Source: Zygnema cylindricum (Eukaryota; Streptophyta; Zygnematophyceae; Zygnematales; Zygnemataceae). Taken from it: a DNA stretch of 64,000 nucleotides. This document shows, one piece after another, positions 49,918 to 61,255 of the stretch. A program made the translations under genes and the position numbers. The notes below the pieces were generated by a model, which saw nothing but the letters and a program-made list of their open reading frames with translations, ran no database searches and was not told the origin of the DNA. Location of the stretch: positions 93,878 through 157,877 of the forward strand of contig JBBHKE010003237.1 in the NCBI GenBank assembly GCA_037447655.1, given 5' to 3'. The first letter of the stretch is position 1; the number at the start of each line of letters is the position of its first letter.

Positions 49918-51006
49918 TGTTGAAATTTATGTATTTTTTAGGTCTGTATTGGAAAAATTCATAGGGTGTTGAAAAAAGGTAATTTATAGTTCACTTCTAT
50001 ATTTCAGTTAGAATGTAAAAAGAGAGAAAGAGAGGACCAAAGGCAGGCCATGGCTGCTGCGTCATTTAGAAGGAGGCAGAATGAATTAGGAGGTATTTTA
50101 TTAGTATTAGCAAAATACTGCCTCTGGCCGGATTTAAACCGGGGTTTGCGAATTTGGTGTAGACCCACACCTTAACCATTAAGGCGTTACGAAACGATAC
50201 ACGTGACGGGTTTCATAAATATATAAACATTAACGAAACAGCTAATTAACTGCAGACTAACCAAAAGGAGCAATTCCTACATGTACGCGAATCTGAACCG
50301 TATAAAATATGTTTTGATCGGACGGCCGGCATTATAGCTGCCACGCGAAGTGAGCTTTTGGCGGCATACGGAGATAGCGTCACGCGGTGCCACGTGGCGC
50401 CACATTATTTGATACCAGAGAAGATGGGAGGAGGAACCATGGCTTCCGATTTGACAAGTGTCACCTTGTAGACCTTGTCGTACAATGGTCGTACAATAAG
50501 TACATCGCCCATTGTACCTTCTTGTACTCTATAGTGTTCCTATTAGACTAGGGTTTAGTAGTAGGTAGTCATGAGTAGGCAGACCAAGACTTAGTGATAT
50601 TTAGGTACCTCTCTCTAAGAGAGCTTGTAACTATAAAAGTCATCTTTGACCAGCCATAACTTAATGCTCGGGTGAGCAAATTCAGTGATTCTTTTTGCTG
50701 CGGACTCACGGGAGTCCAAGCTACCCAAAGCTATAGTTGGTTAGAGTCTTTGCTTGTCAGGGTGGCACTTATTCAGTGGGAAAGTCAAAGTGGGGAATAC
50801 TGTCCAAAACATAGATTCAAGCTTTTCATTCTGTGGTGGAACTGAGCACACACAAGGTCTTATCTTCATAGGGGTGAAGTTGTATTGTGGGTTTGATTAT
50901 CAAGGGATCATTCATTTGGGTCTATATCAACTTGGAGTCCGCACTATCTAGATTAGCTTCTTTTGGATCTGCGAATTCTGTGGGCAATGGAGCCCATAGA
51001 ATTTCA
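49918..51006 (+). repeat. B-type solo LTR inside C1
   Basis: 1,089 bp, TGTTGAAATTTATG to CCATAGAATTTCA, with perfect target duplication GATTT (49913-49917 and 51007-51011). TATAAAA at 50632, hairpin GGACTCACGGGAGTCC at 50702-50717, and a MEP... gag start encoded just before its end. Confidence 0.95.
50125..50192 (-). other. tRNA-like segment in the solo LTR (antisense)
   Basis: Minus strand TAATGGTTAAGG (50170-50181) and GGTTTAAATCC (50130-50140) at box A/box B spacing, closing with CGGCCAGAGGCAG as in the E1 LTRs. Confidence 0.6.
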
Positions 51007-51929
51007 GATTTGAAATGAAGGATATGGGGGAAGCAAAATATATTTTGGGAATTCAAGTAGAGAGAGACCGAAAAAGAAAAATTAGAAGACTGACTCAAAA
51101 GGAAGCAATAAAGAACATGCTTGAAAAAATTCAAATGGATAAAGCTAATAGTTGTACAACTCCAATGGAGTTGAAGAGGGGAAGTGAGGGGAGTGAGGAC
51201 GAAGGAGTCATAGTCTTAGACGAAGAATTATCTCCTGAAGAGCAGAAGTTCATGCAGACTATTCTTTACAGGCAAGTAGTGGGAAGTCTAATCTATTTTA
51301 TGAATCGTACCTGGCCGGATTTAGCTGCAGCTGTAGGAGTGCTGAGTAGAAGTCTAAATGCTCCCACTAAGAAGGATTGGGAGGCAGCTAAGAGAGTCCT
51401 TAGATATTTGATAGGAAATAGGGATCTATGGTTGCATTTGGGTGGGGAGAATACTGACATCACTACTTGGAGTGATGCCAGTTATGGTGATGCTCCGATG
51501 TGGATTTGCACTTCTGGATATGTATTATATGTGGGTGATGGGGCTTGCTGTTGGAGTAGCAAACAACAAGAGGTTATTGCTCAGTCCACCATGGCGGCTG
51601 AGTATATGGCCTCTTGCTCTGCTGTAAAAGAATTGATGTGGGTCAAGTCTTTGCTTGGTGAGCTTGGTCATCTTAAGAGTGGTGAGCAGAAAATATTTTG
51701 TGATAATCAGAGAGCAATTGCTATTTCTGCCAATCATAAACATCATTTTAAAGCCAAACACATGGACATTAGACTCAGCTTTGTTAGAGAGAAAGTAGAA
51801 AACAAAATAATCAGTTTAGAGTACAGACCAAATAGTGAGATGGTAGCAGATATGATGACCAAACCTGTGCCTTCCCCTAAGCTAGTTTTTTGCAGGGAGA
51901 AGTGCGGTCTGAAATTAAAGATTGACTAG
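51007..51929 (+). pseudogene. pol: C1 reverse transcriptase C-terminus and RNase H (open)
   Basis: Continues C1 after the solo LTR with no stop: MKDMGEAKYILGIQVERDR, PYRQ-like LYRQVVGSLIYFMN, WSDASYGDAPM, CCWSSKQQEVIAQSTM, CDNQRAIAIS, HHFKAKHMDIRLSFVREKVE, and the terminal MMTKPVPSPKL, ending TAG at 51927. All parts of the copia RNase H are present. Downstream is the polypurine tract (51930-51942, AAAATAAGAAGAG, one purine run altered) and the 3' LTR. Confidence 0.92.
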
Positions 51930-51942
51930 AAAATAAGAAGAG

Positions 51943-52999
51943 TGTAGAAATTAATGGTCCATTTTTAGTATTTTCTAGGTCTAAATAGAAATATAGAAAG
52001 AAGTCGAGGCAGTCTACCTCTAACTTCTCTCTCCAAACTCTCAAATTTGTCGCAGTCATTGAGAAATTGGAGAGGGAACTAGAGCCATGGCTACCTAGGC
52101 TATCCTGAGGTTTACGGGAAATTTATATTAGTTAGGGGTTTATTTATATAAAAGATTATGTCGGCCACAGGATTTGATCCTTGTACCTACCGGCCGGCAG
52201 ATATTTAGTAGCCGGTAGCCTTAGCCGTTAAGTCTAGCATGAGTGTTACGTAGTATATAGTTTGATAGTTATTTAAATATGTATACGTACGTTAAATCAT
52301 TTAACTGTAATAGATTACGGGATACATAGATCCGGTAATACATAAAGTACGGATTCCGGTACGAACAAGAAATCAATACCGCGCATTTATTTCGTAAGTG
52401 AAACGAATACCCCGCATGTATTTATTACGGCTACGATTAAATCCGAATTTAATCGGACGACCGAAATTAGCGCCGAGATCGCGGAAGAAGATTTCGACGG
52501 TTTGTGGCCATCGCCACATCGGATGACACGTGGCAAAATTACGTTGGATCGTGGAATCTCCGGAGATTATGGCATCGAATCCAGATATGACATGTGTCGA
52601 CATTTAGGCCATGTCGTACAATGTTCGTACATAAAGTACACCGGCAACTGTACTTTTGCGTACGGAACTGTATCCTGATTGATTCCGTATATCAGTAGAT
52701 AGAGTCTGTGAGAGAGATAGGACTTAGAAAAATTAGGAGATAGGACCCTCTCTCCCAAAGAGCTTCTGTACAAAAGGTCAACTTTGACCCTTCATAACTT
52801 ACTGCTCAGGGGAGCAAATTCAGAGATTCTTTTTGCTAAAGACTCAGGGGAGTCTTGCCTTCACAGGGGTGCAGGTGGTCAGAGTTTTTGTTTGCTAGGG
52901 AGGCAGTTATTTTCGCTGAAACACAAAGGGGTTAGAGTTATCCTAGAGGCTTCTTGGAAGCTGTCCACTCTGAGGACTTATGGAGGTCTCAGAGTTTCA
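51943..52999 (+). repeat. C1 3' LTR
   Basis: 1,057 bp, longer than the 5' LTR because of a block near 52905-52960 (AACACAAAGGGGTTAGAG...CTTCTTGG) that the 5' copy lacks; the rest is nearly the same. Confidence 0.92.
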
Positions 53000-53004
53000 A
53001 ATAG

Positions 53005-53966
53005 ATCATCTTTTTATTTTTCAGAAAACGATAAATATTCGTCCTGATGAGATGGAGACGCCGAGAATAATGCATTTCCTCGTTGTGTAAATCTTGTGAA
53101 GCCTTGATGAAATTGGCTCTGTTGCCATCCAGGTCTGTATAGACCTGTTTCATTAGCTTTCTTAAGCTTAGGATAGAACTTATATCCATGAACTTTTTCA
53201 TTACAATAAAAACTAGCATTGAAATATGGTTTATTTCCTCTTGGATTAAATTGTTTAAACTGATTCTCATTCAGATTAAACTTATTCTATTGCTGATTAA
53301 ACCGAGATTTTTTTTCAAATTCAGTGTTAAACGCCTCTAGTTGCTTTTCACCATTAAGAATTTTAGAAACCGCTTCCTTTTTTAATATCAAATATATAGG
53401 TTACGGTTGTGTCTAGCTAGCTTTATCTTTCTGTGTCGGCCTTTTAGATGTTGTTTTCATAGTATTAAGAAGACCTTTCATTAGCAATGCAACCTGCTGA
53501 AACTGAGTAAAAGATCCACATGCAAAAGCATGTGAATCTATTAGAATTTGAAATTTGTTACAATATTTTGCCATTGTTCCACCCAAGTATTTATAGTCCC
53601 AAATGCGTCCAGCCAAAAAGAGTTTTTCCTGAAGATTAGCTCTTTCAAAATCATCTTTAAAGATTTACAGATATCGATCACCTTTTTCATTTTTATCCGA
53701 GACATAGCCAATTCCTCTGAGATACAAAATTTCAGAATTGACCGAGCTTGCGAATTTTTCCTTGACCATGACGCATCCATTTCAGCCACGGGACCATCCA
53801 AAATATCCAAAAATTTAACGTTTTCGAAGTGTGTTTCCACCATATCCGCTCAATAAACATATTATTCCCTCGAGAAGATAGGAATTCTTGATAACACGCA
53901 TATTACCCGTTGTTCCACAACCACTGGAGCAAGTGGAGCAGCAGCAGTAGTAGTGGAAGTAGACAT
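53005..53966 (-). pseudogene. gag: D1 gag
   Basis: ATG at 53966, inside the LTR (MSTSTTTAAAPLAPVVVEQ). Then IPIF, MVETHFENVKFLDILDGP, the core helices (WDYKYLGGTMAKYCNKFQ, 53600-53550) and a damaged zinc knuckle (GHGYKFYPKLKKANETG-like) near 53170-53230. At least three frame changes. The element was cut here by C1; the protease continues at 45492. Confidence 0.78.
53898..53908 (-). other. D1 primer-binding site, degenerate
   Basis: GGTAATATGCG follows the LTR end; eight of the first ten bases match GGTTATGGGC seen in B1, C1 and E1. A1 has GGTTATTGGC at 8701. Confidence 0.45.
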
Positions 53967-55259
53967 AATTTCACTCACAAAAGCTTACCAAGAATCGAAT
54001 CAAACAATTGTTATCTACAGCTCACCAAATCTGACACAAAGGTCCAAACTGCTTCAAACTATACCACAATATAGAGTATCACAAAAACTAACAACTCCTA
54101 AAGTCTTAGCTCAATTAATCTAACATACACCAAGATAGGTAACTCAAAAGTTTCCTAAAAATAGTCTGCAGATTAAACAGTCTGGAAGTCTGGATACATA
54201 GAGTGTTCTACGTCCTAAGTCTTATACACTACACTTAGTTGTCCTATTACATAGTGTTGTACCGCCGATACAAGTTTTCCTAAGATATACGCCCAAAAAA
54301 CTAAACTGTCACTAAGATTAAAGTGCTCCTAATCACGCTAAAACTAATCTTCCACTGTACAATCACTATTACTGAGAATCTTATACATGTGATTTGTTCA
54401 AATACTTGCCGCCGACTTAGAGATACTTGTCTGAATACATCCACCCCACTGTTGCAGATCACTTGCCAACGAGTCACTTGATTATCCTCTTATGAATCTC
54501 GTCCGTTGACTTGATTCATATCAACCGCTGCTGCATAGTCCAAATGTTGATCACATTCAAATATCTTTGGCTTCGTCGCAGATGCGTTGTCCCATACCAA
54601 AATAGTCGCAGTTGTGTTTGTCTTGTTCCGTTGCAGCTGCGTTGTCCGTATGTACCCTATAAAAAAAAACCTCAGTTGGGCTTGTCCCATCTACGTCGCA
54701 GCTGCGTTGTTCCACTCTTTAAGTGACACGCACATGCTGGTATCGGTACCATTCCCAAAACGTGCACTATGCTTCAGGTGACGACGCGTGTTTTTGTAGA
54801 TCTATTTTTTTGTTGTCCTACTAATTAGCTGAGACTTAAAGCTTTCCAAAAACAACGGGCGCCATTGCCAACGTGTCATTGCGCGCAGCAGATGTTCGAA
54901 AGTTGCCAGCAGTTCACTTCCGATTGGCGGCTGTCATGTTGGTTGTCTGATCAAATATTTTATGCGGTCATATTCACGTCCGTGTTTTTTGTAGAGTCCA
55001 TGTGTTGTTTCATTTTGTTTAATTTCGTCAAATTAACTTGCCGGCAAACATATCTTTATATGTTTATCGCATCCTATATGGGCATAGATTCATTTACGAC
55101 TTAATGGATAAGGGAACAGGTTACTATGGACATTTAGGGACCTAGGATCAAATCCGGGCCTGTCCATCATTTTTCTAACTTGTCAATCTGTCTGTTTTGA
55201 TATCTCCCACGCTATGGTGCAGCCATGGTCTCTTTCTCTCTAATCATTAAATAGAGACA
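53909..55259 (-). repeat. D1 5' LTR
   Basis: About 1.35 kb; the coding-side end resembles the A LTR (gag start, CAACG end), while the U3 side carries a tRNA-like segment (TTAATGGATAAGG at 55101, AGGATCAAATCC at 55144). GTCGCAGCTGCGTTGTCC words recur four times between 54575 and 54715. Confidence 0.7.
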
Positions 55260-55261
55260 TT

Positions 55262-56112
55262 TGTTGTTCTACGACCACCAGTGTAGATGGAGGAGCAGCA
55301 GTAGTAGTATAAGTAGACATAATTCACTCACAAAAGCTAACGAATAATATTATCATACAACTGTTATCTACAGCTTACCAAAATTGATACACTGATCGAA
55401 ACTGCTTCAAACTATACCACAATATAGAATATCATAAAAAATGACAAGTTCTAAAGTTTAAGCCTTATTAATCCAAGATACAACAAGATATTCGAACTCA
55501 AAAGTTTCCCAAAAATAGTTTGCAGATTACGCAGTCTGGGAGTGTGGATATATAAAAGTGTTATAAGTCCTAAGTCTTATACTTGTAGTGAGTTTCTACT
55601 TCTAGTTTTCCTATTACCTAGTGATGTATCTCCGATACAAGTGTTCTTGAGAGATACGTCCAAGTACTAAACTGCCACTAAGATCAAGTACTCATAATCA
55701 CGCTAAACTTAATCTATCACCGAACAATGAGTATTACTGAGAGATCAACACTAAGTGATTGCTCAATTAATTGTCGCCGGCTTAGTTACAATTGTCCGGA
55801 GACGTCTATCTACATGTTGCGAAAAGACCTGCCAACAAATCAATTGCGATCTTTTTATGAATCTCGTCTATAGACTCGATTCATCTCAACCACATTTGCG
55901 TTGTCCTGTCCTGGGTGATATTCAACGTCATCGCAGATTCGTCGCAGCTACGTCGTTCCGTACCAAGTCATATCAAAATAATCGTAGCTGCTTTGTCCCG
56001 TTTGTATCATATCTGCTTTGTTCCATCTCCGTCGCAGCTGCTTTGTCCAATCTGTGTCGCAAATGCTTTGTCCTATCTGCGTCGAAACTGCTTTGTTCCG
56101 TACATCTTGCTT
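55262..56112 (-). repeat. D2 3' LTR, fused to pol
   Basis: Starts TGTTGTTCTACGACCACC in plus orientation and matches D1 LTR up to a 25-bp minisatellite (55988-56112), then abuts reverse-transcriptase sequence with no polypurine tract, so the LTR 5' part and most of RNase H are deleted. Confidence 0.72.
55988..56112 (-). repeat. 25-bp minisatellite in the D2 LTR
   Basis: CTGCTTTGTCC-type units start at 55988, 56013, 56038, 56063 and 56088, exactly 25 bp apart, five units. Related but scattered units occur in the D1 LTR. Confidence 0.85.
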
Positions 56113-57135
56113 CACTCCTCCTCCGCCTAGTGTGAGTTTGAGGTATTTGGTTCCGGCCAAATATCTTAAGACTCTCGTTACTGCATCACGTTTAGATTTT
56201 CTGCGATTTTCTAGACTTCTGCTCAGTACCCCAACTGCTGCAGCAATATCACGACAGGTACATTTTATGAAATATATTGAACTTCCTAATTTTTGCGTGT
56301 AAGGTACTAGTGTGGTTGGATCATCCTCTCCTGACTCTAAATACTCACTTACAATATTACCCAGTTGTGTCTCTTCTCCCTCTAACTTCTGCGAAATCTC
56401 CATTAGAGTTACACACCCTTTTGCCCCCCACATTTCATACTCAATTAACATGTTTACAATTTTTTTTTTTTATTCCATTTTATAAATCTCTTATTTCTAT
56501 CCCTTTCTACGTGAATACCCAAAATTTTTTTTGCCTCACCGAGGTCTTTCATCTCGAACCGTGAATTTAAGGCGGTTTTGATTTTGTTAATTTTAGTCAT
56601 TGATTTGCTAATTAACGGAAGATCATCTATATACATCGCTATATACAATATCCTATCCTCACCCATTAGAACGTAACCAAAGTGATTGGAGCTTATCCTT
56701 TGAAATCCTAGGTTAGTTAGTAATTCGTGAAGCTTCAGATTCCATTGCCTTGGGGCCTGTTTTAGAATGTACAAAGATTTTAACTATTTGTATGCTAGGT
56801 GCTCTTTTCTTGGCTCAACATACATTTCAAGTTGCTGCATGTAAATGGTCTCTTCTATCTCTCCATGCAAGAAGGTTGTTTTTACATCCATTTGATGTAC
56901 TTCCATATCTTCTATAGCAGCTAAGGACAACAAAATCCTAACTGTTGGAAATCTTACAATCGGAGAAAATGTTTCTTCAAAATCGATTCCTTCCTTTTGA
57001 TTGTACCCCTTCGCCACAAGTCTGGCCTTATATCGTTCAGTCTGGCTTTATATTGTTCAATGGTATTATCGGGATTTAACTTCACTTTGAATACCCCTTT
57101 GTTCCCAATCGCTTTTTAGTCCGGAGGAATATCCA
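56113..57135 (-). pseudogene. pol: D2 reverse transcriptase
   Basis: Reading right to left: [23 protein letters not shown] (with a short tandem duplication of the YKARL/TIEQ part near 57025-57065), [55 protein letters not shown], catalytic YIDD (M/V to I variant), FEMKDLGEAKKILGI, then after a frame change the thumb-connection YTQKLGSSIYFIKCTCRDIAAAVG. RNase H proper is missing. Confidence 0.8.
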
Positions 57136-57165
57136 CAAATATATATATATATATATATACCCACA
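57136..57165. repeat. (AT)n at a D2/E2 junction
   Basis: About 24 bp of ATAT between CCACAAAT copies; the reverse transcriptase on its left is D-type, the integrase on its right E-type. Confidence 0.7.
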
Positions 57166-58035
57166 AATATCCACAATCTTATTCTCTAATCAGTGAGCAT
57201 GCTTCTGGACATATCTCCTAAAATTGTGTTCTCTCTTTCGACTACTCCATTTTGCTCCAGATTATAGGGAACAATTCTCTTATAAGGGATACCTTCTTCT
57301 TAAGAAACTCCTCAAATTCCCTTGAGGTGTATTCTTGTCCATTATCACTCTTTATATCCTTTATTGAGGTTTCATGCAGTTTTTCACTCCACACTTTATA
57401 TTCTTTAGAGCATCTTGATACCTCCGACTTATGTCTTAGAAAGTATTCCTTAGTGTATCTAGACCTGTCATTTGTAATGGTTCACATCTATCTCTTCCCC
57501 CCCTGTAAAACATACCTGGCCGGTCTGCAAACATCAGTGTGACCTAGATCAAATACTTTCTCCCTTCTAAATGTGGTTGCGTTTGGAAAAATGGAATTCT
57601 ATGAATCATCCCTTGAGCACATCCACTAGAATCATCCAATGTGTCACTATCTTCAAACATAATACCCTCCACTATTCTTTTTTTCTTCATTTTCTTTAAT
57701 CTATCTAGGTACACATGCCCCAACCGTTTGTGCCAGAGCATCATATCACTTGCACATGAGTAGAGAAAAATATTTTCATTACAAAGTACAACTCTAAACA
57801 TTCCTTGACTACCCTTCTTGGTTATGAAATAGACCTCATTCTTAAATCTAGTTGTAAATACTCCTTTCTTGGTTCATGTTTCAAACTCCTTTTCATCTAG
57901 GACAACTGAAGAGACTAGATTCTTGCTAAGTTGTGGAATATAAACGACATTTTAGAGTGTTACAATTAAGGCCTTTCTATCAACAAGAACCATTAAATCA
58001 ATGGTTGCAACAATGCTTGTGGTTTTTACTCGACC
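57166..58035 (-). pseudogene. pol: E2 integrase and protease fragment
   Basis: Close to E1: protease end (KNLVSSVVLDEKEF, near 57880-57925), MFRVVLCNENIFLYS, WHKRLGHVYLDRLKKMKK and CAQGMIHRIPF (57801-57590), then core pieces near 57490-57250 with SDNGQEYTSREF. Truncated at 58035 by an LTR inserted in the protease and at 57165 by the D2 junction. Stops and frameshifts present. Confidence 0.75.
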
Positions 58036-58413
58036 TGTTGAAAAGGCGTAATTTACAATCTATCTTCTTAGTCAGACCGTGGCTATCTTATATCACAAAT
58101 TTGTTATAGTCACTGAGAACTGGCATGCAGCCATAGCTGGCTCAAACAGATGAGAAGATACGCAAAAGATAAAGCTCTTGCAAAATATATGCTGTTAGGA
58201 CAGGATTTAATCGTGTGACCTCCCGGATGACATCCGTACGGAACACCCGTCCCTCTTATCTAGTAAGTATTGAAAATAAGATACAACTAATGTATTTGAA
58301 AAATATTTAAAAGATGACGCGACAACATAATTCATTTAATGGCAAATGAAACGACATGGACATGGAAAGTACTGTAGAGTACGAAATATTGTACCGCACG
58401 AAATAAACGAAAG
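58036..58413 (+). repeat. LTR fragment (TGTTGAAAAGGCG start)
   Basis: First 378 bp of an LTR in the E2 protease; cut by the next LTR at 58414. Confidence 0.65.
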
Positions 58414-58739
58414 TGTTGAAATTGATGTATTTTTCTAGGTCTGTATTTGAAAAATAAGTAGAGTAAGGTTGCAAAGGCAACTTGCTTCTCGCTCAAACTC
58501 TCCAGTCCCCTTACTTGTTACAGTCACTGAAAATCGGAGAGAGAGCTAGAGCCATGGTTGTCTATAATGTCCATGGAGACAAAGAATATGCTAATACTTA
58601 GTTTGTACCAAAAAGAGGCCGCCGGAACAAGGATTTGATCCTGGTACCTACAAGCCATTTACATACTTAGTAGCCGTTAGCTTTAGCCATTATACCAAAT
58701 CAACGTTGAGACGCAGTGGGTACAATAGGTATTTAAAAG
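58414..58739 (+). repeat. LTR fragment (TGTTGAAATTGATG start)
   Basis: First 326 bp of a C/B-like LTR including TTTTTCTAGGTCTGTATTTG and an antisense tRNA-like piece (58630-58710); cut by the LTR at 58740. Confidence 0.65.
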
Positions 58740-59677
58740 TGTTCAGGTAGAGAATTGCCAGAAAAACTGACAAATAACTAAAAGCTGCTCTAGACCAGAT
58801 TTGAACCTAGGTCTATGGAGATTTTTGGTAGTGATACGCCTTATCCACTAAGGCGTTATCGAAATGATACACCTGACGGGTTTCAAAGATTAATAAACAT
58901 TAACGTGACAGCTAATTAACGCCAGACTAACGAAGAGGAACAATTCATGCATCTACGCGAATCTGAACCGTGTAAAACATGTTTCGATCGAACGGCCGGC
59001 ATTGTAGCCGCCACGCGAAGTGAGCTTTTGGCGGAATTCGGAGATAGCGTCACGCGGTGCCACGTGGCGTCACACTATTTGGTACTGGAGAAGATGGGAG
59101 GAGGAACCATGGCTCCCGATTTGACCGGTGTCACCTTGTAGACAATGTCGTTAAATGGTCGTACAATAAGTACATCTCCCATTGTACGTTCTTGTACTAT
59201 ATAGTGTTCTTATTGGACTAGGGTTTAGTAGTATGTAGTCGTGATTAATCAGACCAAGACTTAGTGATATTTAGGTACCTCTCTCTAAGAGAGCTTGTAA
59301 CTTTAAAGGTCATCTTTGACCAACCATAACTTAATGCTCGGGTGAGCAAATTCAGTGATTCTTTTTGCGGCGAACTCAATGGAGTCTAAGCTACACAAGG
59401 GTTTAGTCAATTAGAGTCTTTGGGTGGCAGGGTAGCACTTATTCAGTGGGAAAGTCAAAGTGGGGAATATTGTCTAAAACACATATTCAAGCTTTGCATT
59501 CTGTGGTGGAACTGAGCACACAGAAGGTCTTCTCTTCACTGGGGTGAAGGTGTATTGGGGTTTTAATTGTCAAGGGATCATTCATTTGGGATAATAACAA
59601 CTTGGAGTCGGCACTATCTAGATTAGCTTCTTTTGGATCTGCGAATTCTGTGTGGCAATGGAGCCCATAGAATTTCA
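58740..59677 (+). repeat. B-type 5' LTR
   Basis: 938 bp, TGTTCAGGTAGAG to CCATAGAATTTCA. Antisense tRNA-like segment (TAGTGGATAAGG complement at 58839-58850, box B complement at 58797-58807); hairpin region GAACTCAATGGAGTCT at 59372; followed by a perfect primer-binding site. Confidence 0.8.
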
Positions 59678-59810
59678 GGTTATGGGCCCACCATCTAGGG
59701 TGCCTATGTTTGATGGAACAGACTTCACTTATTGGGAGTTTACAATGGAGGGATTGCTTTTCGAGAAGAACTTATGGGGAATTGTTTTGGGACCGTTGAA
59801 ATACGTGTGA
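59658..59810 (+). pseudogene. gag: gag N-terminal fragment
   Basis: ATG at 59658 in the LTR, MEPIEFQVMGPPSRVPMFDG then FTYWEFTMEGLLFEKNLWGI, open until the LTR inserted at 59811. Primer-binding site GGTTATGGGCCCACC at 59678-59692. Confidence 0.8.
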
Positions 59811-60035
59811 TGTTGATATTTGAGTATTTTCTAGGTCTTTATTTGGATAGAAAAGAGAAGAGGCAGTCTGCCTCTGACTCTCTTCTCTAAGCCACCACAC
59901 ATGTTGTAATCACTGAAGGCTGGAAAGGGAGCTAGAGCCATGGCTGCCTAAGCTCTCTAGAGAGACAGGAGTAGATAATGGTAGGTTAACTAAAAAGTAT
60001 CTTGACAGACCTAGAATTTGATCTTGGTACTTACC
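59811..60035 (+). repeat. LTR 5' part, plus
   Basis: TGTTGATATTTGAGTATTTTC... to GGTACTTACC, then abuts the inverted LTR of B3 at 60036. Confidence 0.7.
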
Positions 60036-61255
60036 TGGAATTCTATGGGCTCCATTGCTCACAGAATTGGAATATCCAAATGAAGCTAATCTAGGTCGTG
60101 CCGACTCCAACTTGATATAAACCCAAATAATTGACCCCTTGATAATCAAAACCCCATAAAAGCTTCACCTTTGTGAATTAAGACTTTTTGTGTGCTCAGT
60201 TCCACCACAGAATGCAAAGTTAGAATATGAGATTTGGACACATTCACCCACTTTGACTTTCCCTTAGAAATGCAGCCACCTTGGCAGGAAAATACTCTAA
60301 CCAACTACACCTTTGTGTAGCTTAGAATCCCTTGAGTTTGCAACAAAAAGAATCACTGAAAATGGTCAAGTAAATTAATAGTTATGGCTGGCCAAAGTTT
60401 GCCTTTTATACAAGATGCTCTCTAGAAGAGGCTGCTACCTACCCAAAATATTTTAAGTCCTAAACCGCTCTCTAAAACCCCTAGTACTGAGGTACGGACC
60501 AATCAAAAGATTGTAAGGTACAAAAAGGTACAGGTACCGCTGTATTTCTTGTACGGCGATAGTACGGCATGGCCGATGCGTTGACGTGTGTCAGTTCCTG
60601 AGCCGTAGCTGCTCCCCACGTAATATTCGTTGTCCACTCATGACTTGCCACGTGTCATCCGCCAACATTAGACCGCAAACCGCCAAATGTCCACTCTGAT
60701 GCTTCGGCTCCATTGTAAGCCGTCCGATCCGAAATCCGCAATTTAATCACGTCCGTTTAGACTCGATATTGTTTCGTTTTGTAATCCGTATATATTGAGT
60801 ATGTTGATTGTTTTACGGTAAAATACCTTTCAATCTCAAAATGTACAACGTTACGTCAATGCCCTCAGTGGATAAAGCGAAGGACCGCTTAACAGTCACA
60901 GACTCGTGTTCAAATCTGCCCATTGACAATATTTTGGTAAAATGCTTTGTGTTTTACCTTAGGGTTGTAGCGTGACTGGATAATCAGTTATCGAACCACA
61001 TGAGTTTATTGTTTCATTGAGGCCTAAGGGATAAGGCACGTGGCTAAGCCGTACGGCCTATATATTGGAATACGTAGGATCAAATCTAACATGGTCGAAC
61101 ATTTTGGTTATCTTTCTTTCTAATTCTTTCTAACTATGCCAGCAAGCATGGCTATCTCTGTCCTCCAGTGACTACGACAAGTATGGATGACTTTTGAAGA
61201 CCATTTAACTAACACATATAAGAAATTCAAACCTAGAAAATACACAATTTCAATA
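60036..61255 (-). repeat. B3 3' LTR
   Basis: 1,220 bp, TGGAATTCTATGGG to TTTCAATA (CAACA mutated), followed by the complement of the polypurine tract CTCCCCTTATTTT. It has two successive tRNA-like segments, 60859-60925 and 61018-61088. Confidence 0.82.
60859..60925 (+). other. tRNA-like segment in B3 LTR (antisense)
   Basis: CAGTGGATAAAG (60865-60876) and GTGTTCAAATCT (60907-60918) at box A/box B spacing; a second similar pair follows (TAAGGGATAAGGC 61025, AGGATCAAATC 61077). Confidence 0.55.

Larger units (their letters stand above)
45493..52999 (+). mobile_element. Element C1: full-length copia with a solo LTR inside
   Basis: Target duplication AATAG (45488-45492 and 53000-53004). LTRs 45493-46495 and 51943-52999; coding region 46476-51929 interrupted at 49918 by a B-type solo LTR. 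Without that insert it is about 6.4 kb. Inserted in D1 between gag and protease. Confidence 0.94.
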
